Shown here: positions 49,792-59,566 of the stretch, one piece after another
How positions within the stretch are numbered: position 1 is the stretch's first letter
How the letters are laid out: every line of letters begins with the position of its first letter
Origin: Chthoniobacterales bacterium
Lineage (GTDB): Bacteria > Verrucomicrobiota > Verrucomicrobiia > Chthoniobacterales > UBA10450
Reading direction: 5' to 3'
Assembly (NCBI GenBank): GCA_025929155.1
Contig: JAICMR010000001.1
Coordinates: forward strand, 1 to 64,000
Length of the DNA stretch: 64,000 bases
The notes under the pieces: generated by a model
Told to the model about the DNA's origin: nothing
What the model saw: the letters and a program-made list of their open reading frames with translations, nothing else
Databases searched by the model: none
Made by a program: the position numbers and the translations under genes

Positions 49792-52700
49792 TCAGGATGA
49801 CCGGGGGCGAGATGGCGCTTTACGGAGGGCTGGCGCGGTTCCCGTTTTGGTCTTCAAAGCAACCTCCCGCCCCTGCGCAAGCACTTTACGCAGAAACGGC
49901 GCCGTCCGGCTCACCCGATTCTTCGCGACTTCTTCGGGCGTACCTGCAACCACGATTTCTCCGCCTAACGAACCCGCCTCCGGACCGATATCGATCACGT
50001 AATCGGCTTCGGCGATCACGCTCAGGTTGTGCTCGATCACGATCACAGTGTTTCCATCGTCCACGAGCCGATGAAGGACATTTAAGAGCAACTTCACGTC
50101 GGCCATGTGCAAACCGATCGTCGGTTCTTCCAGAAGATAGAGCGTCGACTTCGGCGTCCGCATTTTGCGCATCCGTTCGTTCGTCGCGCGACTGACTCCG
50201 CGCGTTAATTTGGTTGCAAGCTTCAGCCGTTGCGCTTCGCCGCCGCTCAAGGTCGGGCTCGGCTGCCCAAGTTTCAGGTAGCCCAAGCCCGTATCCACGA
50301 GCAGGCCGAGCGGACGCGCGATCTTCTGGTTCGCGGCGAAGAATTCCGCGGCCTGCGCGATCGTCATTTCCATCACGTCACCGATGCTTTTGTCGTGGTA
50401 GAGCACTTCAAGCGTCTGCGCGTTGTAGCGTTTCCCGCTGCAATCTTCGCATTCAACGTAGCTGCTCGGGAGGAAGCTCATTTCGAGCTTAAGCTCGCCC
50501 TGGCCGCTGCACGTTTCGCAACGGCCGCCTTCGGTGTTGAAGGAAAATCGACTCGCGCTGTACCCGCGTACGCGAGCAACCGGTAACTGCGCGAAGAGAT
50601 TTCGGATTTCGTCCAAGACCTTGATGTAAGTCGCCGGAGTCGAGCGTGACGTTTTTCCGATCGGTGATTGATCGACTTCGTAGATCGCTTCCAGAAATTC
50701 CGCGCCAGCGATGGTCGTCTGGTCAGGGCGCCCGTTTCGGGTGCTGGTTGACGTGTCCCGGGGCAACGAACTTTTGCTGCTGGTGGAAGTTTGAGAAGGC
50801 GAGACGCCACCGCCAGCACGCGAGAGGCGCCCCCTACCCAGCGCTTCCTTCACCGACGGAAGGAGAACCGACCGCATGAGCGTTGACTTTCCGGAACCGG
50901 AAATTCCCGTGATGACCGAGAGCCGGCTGATCGGAAACTTCACGTCCACGTGCTTCAGGTTGTTGACCTGCGCGTCTCCAATTTCGAGCCAATGCTCGAC
51001 TTCGCCTAACGACCTCCGCGATTTCCGCACCGGGTGACAAAGTGGGTCGCGCAGGCAGCGCCCGGTCTGTGATGCACTGATTTCCTGGATGTCGCGGAGC
51101 GTTCCCTCCGCCACGACTTCGCCACCGTGCACACCCGCGCCCGGCCCCAGATCGATGATGTGATCGGCGCGTCGCATCGTCTCCTCGTCGTGCTCGACGA
51201 TCACGAGCGAGTTTCCTTTTTCGCGCAGCGCGGTCAGCGTTTCGAGGAGCCGGACGTTGTCGCGCGCGTGCAGGCCGATGGTCGGCTCGTCGAGGACGTA
51301 AAGCACGCCGCGCAGGTTCGAGCCGAGCTGCGCCGCCAGCCGAATGCGTTGCGATTCGCCGCCACTCAAGGTCTTCGCGGAACGCCCGAGCGCGAGGTAA
51401 CCGAGCCCAACGTTTTCCATGAAACGGAGCCGCTGCTCGATCTCCGGAACGAGATCGGCCGCGATGATTTTTTGCGTGCCGCGAAAGCGCAGCCGGGCGA
51501 TCAGCGCGAGCGCTTCAGCTGCCGAACGGGCCGAGAAATCGTCGATCGTTTTTCCCTGGAGCCGCACGTGGCGCGCAATCGCGTTCAGGCGTGAGCCGTG
51601 GCAATCGGGACAGGGAACGGCTTCGCCGTCGTCAATGGCTTCAAACTGACGTTCCGCGCTCAGCTCGTTCTCGAGCGCGGAATCGCCCGTCTCCTCTTCG
51701 CTGCCCTGCAGTTTTTCGTTCCAGATTTCGCCGAAACCTTTGCAAGTCTCGCACCAGCCATGCGGGGAATTAAACGAAAACAAACGCGGGTCGAGCTCCT
51801 CGAAAGCGCGCCCGCAACCGGGGCAGCTCATCTCGGTGCTCATCGTCGTCAGTCGATTTTGTGCATCGAGCAGGTGAGCGGTGCCACGCCCAATCTGGAG
51901 CGCGCGCTGGATCAGGTTGCGGGCCTTCAGAATTCGCTTGGCATCGATCGCTCCGACAACCGCGTCGATCGTGTGTTCTTTGAAACGCTCGAGCTTGGTG
52001 AACTGTTTAATCCCGACGAGGCGGCGATCGACGTAGAGGGTGTCGAACCCCTGCCGCTCCGCCCAGCGCGCAACTTCCGTATGAAAGCCTTTGCGGGCTT
52101 TCACGAGCGGCGCCAGGACCTTGAGCGGGCCCCGCCGCGCCGCGGTTTCCAATTGCCTAACGATTGCGCCGAGCGTCTGCTTTTCCACCGGCAGATCGCA
52201 GTCCGGGCAAAATTGGGTCCCCGTTTTAGCGAAGAGGAGCCGGAGGAAATGGTAAACCTCCGTCACAGTTGCGACCGTAGATTTGCCGCCACCGCGCGTG
52301 ACGCGCTGCTCGATCGCGACGCTCGGCGGCAGACCTTCGATCAGATCGACATCAGGCTTCTCGAGTTGCTCGACGAACTGCCGCGCGTACGGCGACATGC
52401 TGTCGAGAAAACGGCGCTGTCCTTCTGCAAAGAGGAGATCGAACGCAACGGTCGATTTGCCGGAACCGCTCAGGCCGGTGATCACGACCAGCTCGTCGCG
52501 CGGGATCATCAGGCTGATGTTCTTGAGATTGTGTTCGCGCGCGCCGTGGATCGCGATCTCACGAGCGCGTCGCGTCGCGAGAGATCTGGGGTGCGCACAC
52601 GCCCGTGCACCGTCCGGGGCCTCGCCCAGCGGTTCTTCGGCCGCGCGCAAGAACGATTCGTGATCGTTAGGCAAGTCGTAGTACACACTGGTTTTCGGCG

Positions 52701-55700
52701 AGGGGCCGAAACCAGCACGTGAGGCGCGTGCGCTCCCCAGACGAAGAAGCTCGCACAAATAGCGACCTGTGTGCGAACCCTCGACTTCCGCGACCGCTTC
52801 CGGCGTTCCGGCCGCGACCAGTTTCCCCCCTTCTTCGCCGCCTTCCGGCCCGAGATCGATAATCCAGTCGGCGCATTTCATCACTTCCAGATTGTGCTCG
52901 ATCACGACGATGGAGTTCCCCGCCTCGACCAGCCGCTGAAACAGCCTGACGAGCAGAGCGACATCGTCGAAATGCAGTCCGGTCGTCGGCTCGTCGAAGA
53001 TGAAGAGATCGCCGCGCCGGGTGGAATCAGCCCCGGATTCGCTCAAATGCCGGACGAGCTTGAGGCGCTGCGATTCTCCGCCGGAAAGCGTATTCAACGG
53101 CTGCCCGAGCCGCACGTAACCGAGCCCGACCTCCTCGAGGATCGAGAGTGGCTGCGCGAGCTTCTCTGTTTCGCCTAGCAACCCGAAGAATTCCACCGCC
53201 TCGCTCACCGTCAGCTCGAGCAGGTCGTGGATCGACCGGCCTTCGAGTTTCACCCGCAGGACGTGCGGCTGGAAACGTTTCCCCTCGCACTCCGCGCAGC
53301 GCACGTAGAGATCGCTCAGGAATTGCATCTCGACTTTCTCAAAGCCGGTCCCACCGCACCGCTCGCAACGACCGCTCCCGGAGTTGAAGGAAAATGCGCT
53401 CGCAGTCAGGCCCTGCGCCATCGCTTCCGGCAAGGCGGCGAACAGCTCGCGCACTCGATCGTAAACACCGAGGTAAAGAATCGGCGTCGAACGCGGTGTG
53501 CGGGAGAGCGGCGCCTGATCGACCATCACGATCTGACCCACGCGATGCGCGCCGGTCACGCTTTTGCAGGCACCGGCTTCTTCGCCCTGTTCGCCGCGCG
53601 CGCGCAGAAGGCCTTTGTAAAAAACATCGTGGATCAGCGTGGATTTTCCCGATCCGGACACACCGGTCACGCAGGTGAAAACGCCTAACGGAATCTCGAC
53701 ATCGAGGTTCTGGAGGTTGTGTTCGCTCGCGCCTTTGATCCGGATCGCGCGTTCCGATTTCCGGCGCGAAGTTGGAATCGGGATGCTTTTGCGTTCGGTC
53801 AGGTAGGCAGCTGTCAACGATCCTGTCCGGGTAGCGCCCGCGTCTCCCGTGCTGGTCGCCGCATCCTGCCGCGACGAACTTTCATCGAGCGATCTCGCGT
53901 CAAAAACTGTGCGCTCTTCTGGCAAACTTCGTGCCGCTGAGACACCGTCGCCAGCACCCGAGACGGGTGCGCTCTCCAGCATCTGCGCGAGCGTCCCTTG
54001 AAAAACCAGCTCGCCGCCATTTTCGCCACGGCCGGGGCCAATATCGAGCAGGTGATCCGCCGCCCGGATGATCGCTTCCTCGTGCTCGACCACCAGCAGC
54101 GTGTTGCCTTTGTCCCGGAGGTTATGCATCACCCTAACGAGTCGTCCGACATCCCGCGGATGGAGCCCAACACTCGGTTCGTCCATGACAAAAAGCGTGT
54201 TCACGAGCGAGGCGCCGAGGCAGGTAGTGAGGTTGACGCGCTGGACTTCGCCGCCGCTCAGCGTCCTTGTAGAGCGATCGAGCGTGAGATAGCCGACGCC
54301 GACTTCGCAGAGATAACTGAGCCGGGTCACGATCTCGGCCCGCAACATGGATGCCGCAGAATCGTTAGGCGGAAGCTCGAGCCTGGTGAGAAAATCGCGC
54401 GCTTCCGAGACCGGGAGTGCGGCCAGTTCGGGCAGCGTAAACGCAATTCCATCCTGCCTGACCAAACGGAAATTCAGCGCCTCCGGTTGAAACCGTGCGC
54501 CCCGGCAGCTCGGGCAGGTCGTGTAGGCGCGGTAGCGGCTGAGGAGCACTCGCACGTGCATTTTGTAGCTCTTGCTCTCGAGCCATTTGAAAAAGCCGCG
54601 CACGCCATACCAGCGATCGCTTTCGTAATCTTCCTCGCTGTATTCACCCGCGCCCTTTTCGCCGTTGATGATGAAATCCTGATCGCATTGCGGCAATTCC
54701 TCGAACGGAGCGTGGACATCGATCTCGGCGCGGGCACAGGCCCGGAGCAGGTCCTTTTGCGACTCGCCCATCTCCTGTCCGCGAAAAACCCGCACCGCGC
54801 CCTGCGCGATCGAAAAGGAGCGATCGGGAATCGCGCGGTGGTAATCGACACCGATGGTGCGCCCAAAGCCGCGGCATTCCGGGCACGCGCCTAACGGATT
54901 GTTGAAGCTGAAAAGGCCCGGAGTCGGCGGCCGGATATCGAGATCGCAGTGCGCGCAATGCCAGCCCGTTGAAAACGGGTGCGTCTCCTTGGTTTCGAGA
55001 TCGACGAAGTTAATTCGGTCTTTCCCGAAGCGGAGCGCGGTTTCGAGCGACTCGACGAGCCGTGCGCGCGCGTCTTCGCTGATCGTCAGGCGATCCTGGA
55101 TGACTTGGACCCGCGCACCGAGCCGGACGTTTTTGGCTTCGGTATCCGCGCGGACAATTTCGCCGTCGAGCCAGATGCGCAGGTAACCCTGCTGCTGGAG
55201 GAAGGCGAAGAAATCGCGCGCTTCCGTCTTCGGCGGGACGGCGATCCAAAATGTGATCAGACCGGCCTTGGGAGAAGCGCGGTTTTCCCCGTCATCCTGA
55301 GCGGAGCGCAGCGCAGTCGAATGATCCCGCGGAGCTTCCGAGAAGCTTCTGCGCGCGGGCTTCACGGCAGCTCCACCGGATCCTTCGAATCCATTCCGCT
55401 GCGCCCCACTCCGCTCGGAACAACCGTTGTCGCCCGGCCCGAACGTCGCGAGAATCTCATCCGCGATCGATTTGGCTGTTTCCGGCCGAATCTCGCGAGC
55501 GCAGCTGGGGCAAAAGGCCCTTCCCACGCGCGGCATGAGCAGCTTCAGGTAGTCGTTGATCTCGGTCATCGTCCCGACGGTCGAGCGCGAGCTTTTTACC
55601 GGATTCGATTGCTCGATCGCGATTGCCGGTGGGATGCCGCGAATCTCGTCCACGCGCGGTTTATCCATCCGGTCGAGAAACTGCCGTGTGTAAGGCGAGA

Positions 55701-55926
55701 AGGTCTCGACGTAGCGGCGCTGCCCTTCGGCGTAGATCGTGTCGAAAGCGAGGGACGATTTGCCGCTCCCGCTCGGGCCCGTCACAACGGTCATTTCGCC
55801 CAGCGGGAGATCGAGATCGAATCCCTTGAGATTGTTCTGGCGAGCCCCGCGGATCTCGATGCAGCCGCGGTCAGCGGGCGCCGTGACGCAGGGTTCTTTG
55901 CCGTTGGTGGAAGCCACCGACGACAA
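49792..55926 (-). CDS. uvrA: Double-length excinuclease ABC subunit A (two tandem UvrA units)
   Basis: Two complete UvrA repeats: GPSGSGKSSLAFDTIYAEGQRRYVETFSPYTRQFL and GLSGSGKSTVAFDLLFAEGQRRFLDSMSPYARQFV. Four LSGGE(A/S)QR(V/L/I)-type signatures and multiple CxxC zinc modules. Confidence 0.96.
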   Translation of the reverse strand: MSSVASTNGKEPCVTAPADRGCIEIRGARQNNLKGFDLDLPLGEMTVVTGPSGSGKSSLAFDTIYAEGQRRYVETFSPYTRQFLDRMDKPRVDEIRGIPPAIAIEQSNPVKSSRSTVGTMTEINDYLKLLMPRVGRAFCPSCAREIRPETAKSIADEILATFGPGDNGCSERSGAQRNGFEGSGGAAVKPARRSFSEAPRDHSTALRSAQDDGENRASPKAGLITFWIAVPPKTEARDFFAFLQQQGYLRIWLDGEIVRADTEAKNVRLGARVQVIQDRLTISEDARARLVESLETALRFGKDRINFVDLETKETHPFSTGWHCAHCDLDIRPPTPGLFSFNNPLGACPECRGFGRTIGVDYHRAIPDRSFSIAQGAVRVFRGQEMGESQKDLLRACARAEIDVHAPFEELPQCDQDFIINGEKGAGEYSEEDYESDRWYGVRGFFKWLESKSYKMHVRVLLSRYRAYTTCPSCRGARFQPEALNFRLVRQDGIAFTLPELAALPVSEARDFLTRLELPPNDSAASMLRAEIVTRLSYLCEVGVGYLTLDRSTRTLSGGEVQRVNLTTCLGASLVNTLFVMDEPSVGLHPRDVGRLVRVMHNLRDKGNTLLVVEHEEAIIRAADHLLDIGPGRGENGGELVFQGTLAQMLESAPVSGAGDGVSAARSLPEERTVFDARSLDESSSRQDAATSTGDAGATRTGSLTAAYLTERKSIPIPTSRRKSERAIRIKGASEHNLQNLDVEIPLGVFTCVTGVSGSGKSTLIHDVFYKGLLRARGEQGEEAGACKSVTGAHRVGQIVMVDQAPLSRTPRSTPILYLGVYDRVRELFAALPEAMAQGLTASAFSFNSGSGRCERCGGTGFEKVEMQFLSDLYVRCAECEGKRFQPHVLRVKLEGRSIHDLLELTVSEAVEFFGLLGETEKLAQPLSILEEVGLGYVRLGQPLNTLSGGESQRLKLVRHLSESGADSTRRGDLFIFDEPTTGLHFDDVALLVRLFQRLVEAGNSIVVIEHNLEVMKCADWIIDLGPEGGEEGGKLVAAGTPEAVAEVEGSHTGRYLCELLRLGSARASRAGFGPSPKTSVYYDLPNDHESFLRAAEEPLGEAPDGARACAHPRSLATRRAREIAIHGAREHNLKNISLMIPRDELVVITGLSGSGKSTVAFDLLFAEGQRRFLDSMSPYARQFVEQLEKPDVDLIEGLPPSVAIEQRVTRGGGKSTVATVTEVYHFLRLLFAKTGTQFCPDCDLPVEKQTLGAIVRQLETAARRGPLKVLAPLVKARKGFHTEVARWAERQGFDTLYVDRRLVGIKQFTKLERFKEHTIDAVVGAIDAKRILKARNLIQRALQIGRGTAHLLDAQNRLTTMSTEMSCPGCGRAFEELDPRLFSFNSPHGWCETCKGFGEIWNEKLQGSEEETGDSALENELSAERQFEAIDDGEAVPCPDCHGSRLNAIARHVRLQGKTIDDFSARSAAEALALIARLRFRGTQKIIAADLVPEIEQRLRFMENVGLGYLALGRSAKTLSGGESQRIRLAAQLGSNLRGVLYVLDEPTIGLHARDNVRLLETLTALREKGNSLVIVEHDEETMRRADHIIDLGPGAGVHGGEVVAEGTLRDIQEISASQTGRCLRDPLCHPVRKSRRSLGEVEHWLEIGDAQVNNLKHVDVKFPISRLSVITGISGSGKSTLMRSVLLPSVKEALGRGRLSRAGGGVSPSQTSTSSKSSLPRDTSTSTRNGRPDQTTIAGAEFLEAIYEVDQSPIGKTSRSTPATYIKVLDEIRNLFAQLPVARVRGYSASRFSFNTEGGRCETCSGQGELKLEMSFLPSSYVECEDCSGKRYNAQTLEVLYHDKSIGDVMEMTIAQAAEFFAANQKIARPLGLLVDTGLGYLKLGQPSPTLSGGEAQRLKLATKLTRGVSRATNERMRKMRTPKSTLYLLEEPTIGLHMADVKLLLNVLHRLVDDGNTVIVIEHNLSVIAEADYVIDIGPEAGSLGGEIVVAGTPEEVAKNRVSRTAPFLRKVLAQGREVALKTKTGTAPALRKAPSRPRSS
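50726..50838. repeat. GTGCTGG-family palindromic repeat inserted in frame in uvrA
   Basis: gggcgcccgtttcgggtgctggtt ... cgccagcacgcgagaggcgccccc inverted arms; encodes GRLSRAGGGVSPSQTSTSSKSSLPRDTSTSTRNGRP. Confidence 0.75.
52684..52740. repeat. GTGCTGG-family repeat (short copy) in uvrA
   Basis: acactggttttcggcgaggggccgaaaccagcacgtgaggcgcgtgcgctccccag; encodes GSARASRAGFGPSPKTSV in the inter-unit linker. Confidence 0.75.
53829..53977. repeat. GTGCTGG-family palindromic repeat (long copy) inserted in frame in uvrA
   Basis: gggtagcgcccgcgtctcccgtgctgg ... ccagcacccgagacgggtgcgctc inverted arms; encodes SAPVSGAGDGVSAARSLPEERTVFDARSLDESSSRQDAATSTGDAGATRTG. Confidence 0.8.
55291..55424. repeat. 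GTCATCCTGAGCG-family palindromic repeat inserted in frame in uvrA
   Basis: gtcatcctgagcggagcgcagcgcagtcgaatgatcc ... ggatccttcgaatccattccgctgcgccccactccgctcgga arms; encodes CSERSGAQRNGFEGSGGAAVKPARRSFSEAPRDHSTALRSAQDD. Confidence 0.8.
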
Positions 55927-56068
55927 TCGTTTTGAGGCGCAGAAAGCGCAAACTTCGCGCTAGCCGGTGCGGCGAAAAAATGAATCAGGAAAGCAGGAAG
56001 AAAGGATGGATACGTTCTTCTTTCTCCCGCACCCTTTGTTCGGCTTTCCTGTGTTCCTGCTTTCCTGA

Positions 56069-57646
56069 TTATCCTCGCTGCACGATTTTCTCGAGCTCGC
56101 GTCGTAGCGCCGCTTTCGCTTCGGCGTCGTTCTCGTGGCCCCAGGCAGCGAGCTCAAACATCTGCGCGCCCCGCTCCCGTTTCCCTTGCCAGGCGGCGCG
56201 GATACGGCCGCGTGCGGTCCAGTCTTCCGCCGCTGCCGCGGTGTCGTTTTCGTAACTGGAACGTCCGTCCCAGTAGCAGTAGAAAATGTGGAGGGGCCAG
56301 CCATGATCGTCGAAGCGATAAGCCCGGATGGGCAAACTGATGCCATGCAGCGTCACAAAGTGCACGCCACTTTCTTTTTGCATCGTTAGGCCGCTGGCCG
56401 GAAGGCAGATGTCCGGCCGATGATTTTTCACGAAGAGCGCCGCCGTTCGCCCCGGCAGCCAGTGAAACGAATACAACATCCAATGCCGATTGTCGGGCGA
56501 GCGCCAGGTCGCCGCGCCGCCTTCGTTATAGCGCAATAATTCCTCCGCCGCCGCGGGAACAACTTGTGTCTGGTAATCGAGTTCGGTTGCCGGCCAGCGC
56601 ACCGACCACGGCTGCGAAATCGCCACCCAATTCGGAGCATACCAAAGGGCGACCACGCTTTCCGTTAGGCAAAGCCAGAGGAACAAGGCAAGCGGCCAGC
56701 CAAAAACGCGGAGGCGAAATGACTGGCGTCTTTTCGTTAGGGCGACCGGCGGCGCCGTTTTCGGCTGCAACCAAAGACTCATCCCCCAGAGCGCAAGCAG
56801 ACAAATCCCAAGGATCGTGAACCCAGCGGGATCGTGCCAGCGCTCGATGGCCGCGATCCCGTCATTCGCCGCGATCTGGCAGAGCAAAAAAGTCCGTCCG
56901 ATATTGCAAACGAATGCGAGGCACCCGCCGGCGACGACGAGCAGCACCCGGCGCGACGGCGTGATTCGATAGAAAGCCCCGAGAAAGAGGGCGACCATGA
57001 AGGTCGCCTGAAGCGAGCGCACCCCGGTGCAGGCGTCGTCGATTCCAACCTGGCCGGTGCTGAGCTCGATCACGTTGCCGTGCTGGACCGAAAGCGTGCC
57101 GATGAAGTTGAGCAGCCCGATCGTGATGGCCGCGTCAGCCCGCATCAGATGTTGGACGACCAATTGTTCGAGCTGCACCGGCCAGGGCACCGCGACGAGA
57201 AAGAACAAAGCCGGGAACGCAAAATGCCGCAGCCAGGACGAGCCGCCGGCCAGGTAAATTCCGCCTAACGAGATCGCGACAACCGCAAGCGCCATGATCC
57301 AGTCGAGCAAACGCCAGTCCGGGTTCGCGACCGCGACGAGCCGCGCCAGGAACAGAATCAGCGCGGTAACGATCAGCAGCGCGATCGTTAGGCGAGGAAA
57401 CTCCGGCGCAGTTGCGACCGGCCGTCTCGGCCAGCGTTGCCAGAGCAGAATCGCGGCGAGAAATGGCGCCGTCCAGCCATAGCTGTATTGCGGATTGAGC
57501 GACCATTCGCTTCCGAGTTGATGGATGATCTCGAACCAAAGAAAACCAAACCCGAGGACGCAGAAGGCGATCTCTGACCTGCCCATCCCCATTCGCGCGA
57601 GCGGCGGCAGCGGGAGCTCGGGAGCTTCCGCGGTGGAATGGGACAT
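56069..57646 (-). CDS. Exosortase/archaeosortase family protein with fused C-terminal EpsI-like region
   Basis: IDDACTGVRSLQATFMVALFLGAFY (Cys), FVCNIGRTFLLCQIA (Arg), IERWHDPAGFTIL (His); C-terminal soluble domain FVKNHRPDICLPASGLTM. Confidence 0.9.
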   Translation of the reverse strand: MSHSTAEAPELPLPPLARMGMGRSEIAFCVLGFGFLWFEIIHQLGSEWSLNPQYSYGWTAPFLAAILLWQRWPRRPVATAPEFPRLTIALLIVTALILFLARLVAVANPDWRLLDWIMALAVVAISLGGIYLAGGSSWLRHFAFPALFFLVAVPWPVQLEQLVVQHLMRADAAITIGLLNFIGTLSVQHGNVIELSTGQVGIDDACTGVRSLQATFMVALFLGAFYRITPSRRVLLVVAGGCLAFVCNIGRTFLLCQIAANDGIAAIERWHDPAGFTILGICLLALWGMSLWLQPKTAPPVALTKRRQSFRLRVFGWPLALFLWLCLTESVVALWYAPNWVAISQPWSVRWPATELDYQTQVVPAAAEELLRYNEGGAATWRSPDNRHWMLYSFHWLPGRTAALFVKNHRPDICLPASGLTMQKESGVHFVTLHGISLPIRAYRFDDHGWPLHIFYCYWDGRSSYENDTAAAAEDWTARGRIRAAWQGKRERGAQMFELAAWGHENDAEAKAALRRELEKIVQRG

Positions 57647-57707
57647 GCTATTTTCCTAGCAGCTTGTGCGCCGCGACGCCACTCGGCGCGGAACCGGCCA
57701 ACTCGAA

Positions 57708-59456
57708 ATGGCGCTCCCAACCGACGAACGCGAAATCACGCTGCAAAAGACCGAACGGGTCTATGTCCGCCTCTCGTTAGGCATTATTCTTGGACTCGTT
57801 CTGCTCATCACGATCTGCTGGGCCGGCCGCCGCCTCTATGTAGTGTGGCAGGAGCGCAAGCTCATGCACCAGGCCCACGTCGCGTATAACAAACTGGATC
57901 TCCGCTGGGCCGCGATGGCTGCGCAACGCGCATTCAGCCTCGACGACAAGAGCCTCGACGCCTGCCGCACCCTGGCGGATATCGCCGAGAAACAAAAGAG
58001 CGTTCAGGCGATCGAATGGCGGCGGCGCGCGCTCGCGATTGATCCCACGTCCTTCCCCGATCGGCTTTCGCTCGCAAATACCGCGCTTCGTTTTTCCCAA
58101 CCGACGATAGCCGCCGAAGCGCTCGCGCAGATCGCGCCCTCGCAACAAAACAACCCGGAGTATCACGCCGCCGCCGCGCGCGTTGCCTTGACCCAAAACG
58201 ACCTTGCCGTCGCCGGCGCGCATTTTCGCGCTGCCGTGCGCTTCGCGCCTAACGACCCGAAACACGCGCTGGAACTGGCGGAGTTTCAACTCCGCTCCGG
58301 CAACGCCGACGAGCGCGCCACCGGACGCGCCAGCGCCACGCGCGTGAAGAGCAACAAACTCGTGCAGCTCGACGCGCTCCACATTTTGCTGAACGACGCG
58401 CTCGCCCGCCGCTCCGATGCTGATGCGGTTGCGCTCGCTCAAGAACTGGATGCGCTTCCGGACGCGCCAGCAACGGATCGTCTGCTTGCGCTCGGAATCT
58501 TGCGCCGATTTAACGCTCCCACTTTCACTGGTGCGCTGACTCAATTGGAATCGGAGTCGGCCGGTTCCGCGGAAAAGGCCGCGCGACTGATCAATTGGAT
58601 GACGAGCCAGGGTCTCGCGCTGCTGGGGATCGATTGGAGCAAACAACTCGTGCCCGAAATGACCGGCAGCGTTTCAGTCCGTTTCGCGCTGGCCGATGCA
58701 TATATCCAACTGCGGGATTGGACTGCGCTGAAGGCGATGCTGCAAGGCGGCTCGTGGAGTGGTGTCGAATCGTTCCGACTCGCGCTCCAGGCAAAGGTCG
58801 CGCAGGAAACCGACGACTCGGATGACTTTGAGAAATTCTGGGCCGAAGCGGTCGCCCAAGCCGAGAACAATAGCGACCGACTCAATGTTTTGCAGAAGCT
58901 CGCTTTTCAATGGCGTTGGCCGGCGAAAGGCGTTGGCGTTCTTTGGCTGCTCGCTCAAATCCCCGACTCCCAAACGACTGCGCTCCAAGCGCTCTATAAT
59001 TATTTTGCTGCGGAAAGAGACACTGCGGGGTTGTTCCGCGTGCTCACCCGGCTCATCGATGTGCTGCCGGATGACCCGATGGTGAAAAACAATTACGCGC
59101 AGATTTCCCTCCTCCTGCACGCCGATCCGTTCCGCGCCCGGACCCTCGCCGGCTATGTGCACCGCGAGCAACCTAAGAATGCCGCCTTCGCGTCCACTTA
59201 CGCTTTCGCGCTTTACCGGGACGGCGATCTCGTCGGTGCGCTGAAGGTGATGGAAACCCTCACGCCCGAGCAGTTGGAAGATCCGTCGGTTGCGGCTTAC
59301 TACGGGATCTTTCTCACCGCGGCTGGTCATTCGGCCGAAGCCGTCAAGTTTCTCGATGCGTCCGGCCCGGCTAAACTCCTACCCGAAGAAGAAAAGCTGG
59401 TGAGCCAGGCTCGGACCAGCCTTGCGCGGCAGAAGAGCAAGAACGGCGGCGCGTGA
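57708..59456 (+). CDS. TPR-repeat membrane-anchored protein
   Basis: N-terminal TM GIILGLVLLITICWAGRRLY then TPR-like helices (AHVAYNKLDLRWAAMAAQRAFSLDDKSLDACRTLADIAEKQ). Start at ATG 57708. Confidence 0.82.
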   Translation: MALPTDEREITLQKTERVYVRLSLGIILGLVLLITICWAGRRLYVVWQERKLMHQAHVAYNKLDLRWAAMAAQRAFSLDDKSLDACRTLADIAEKQKSVQAIEWRRRALAIDPTSFPDRLSLANTALRFSQPTIAAEALAQIAPSQQNNPEYHAAAARVALTQNDLAVAGAHFRAAVRFAPNDPKHALELAEFQLRSGNADERATGRASATRVKSNKLVQLDALHILLNDALARRSDADAVALAQELDALPDAPATDRLLALGILRRFNAPTFTGALTQLESESAGSAEKAARLINWMTSQGLALLGIDWSKQLVPEMTGSVSVRFALADAYIQLRDWTALKAMLQGGSWSGVESFRLALQAKVAQETDDSDDFEKFWAEAVAQAENNSDRLNVLQKLAFQWRWPAKGVGVLWLLAQIPDSQTTALQALYNYFAAERDTAGLFRVLTRLIDVLPDDPMVKNNYAQISLLLHADPFRARTLAGYVHREQPKNAAFASTYAFALYRDGDLVGALKVMETLTPEQLEDPSVAAYYGIFLTAAGHSAEAVKFLDASGPAKLLPEEEKLVSQARTSLARQKSKNGGA

Positions 59457-59566
59457 GCTGTTGAATAGGAGCTCTGCAGATCCTAAGGATCACAGGTCTT
59501 CCTGCCGCCGGCACGATAGCGCCTCTTAGCGATAAAAAGACGCTCACGAGATCCTGGTCATCGCTT

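Noticed and set aside
51598-52722. 374-aa plus-strand ORF opposite uvrA (also 53998..54894 and 54979..55935)
   Set aside because: Antisense frames of uvrA; no domain signatures.
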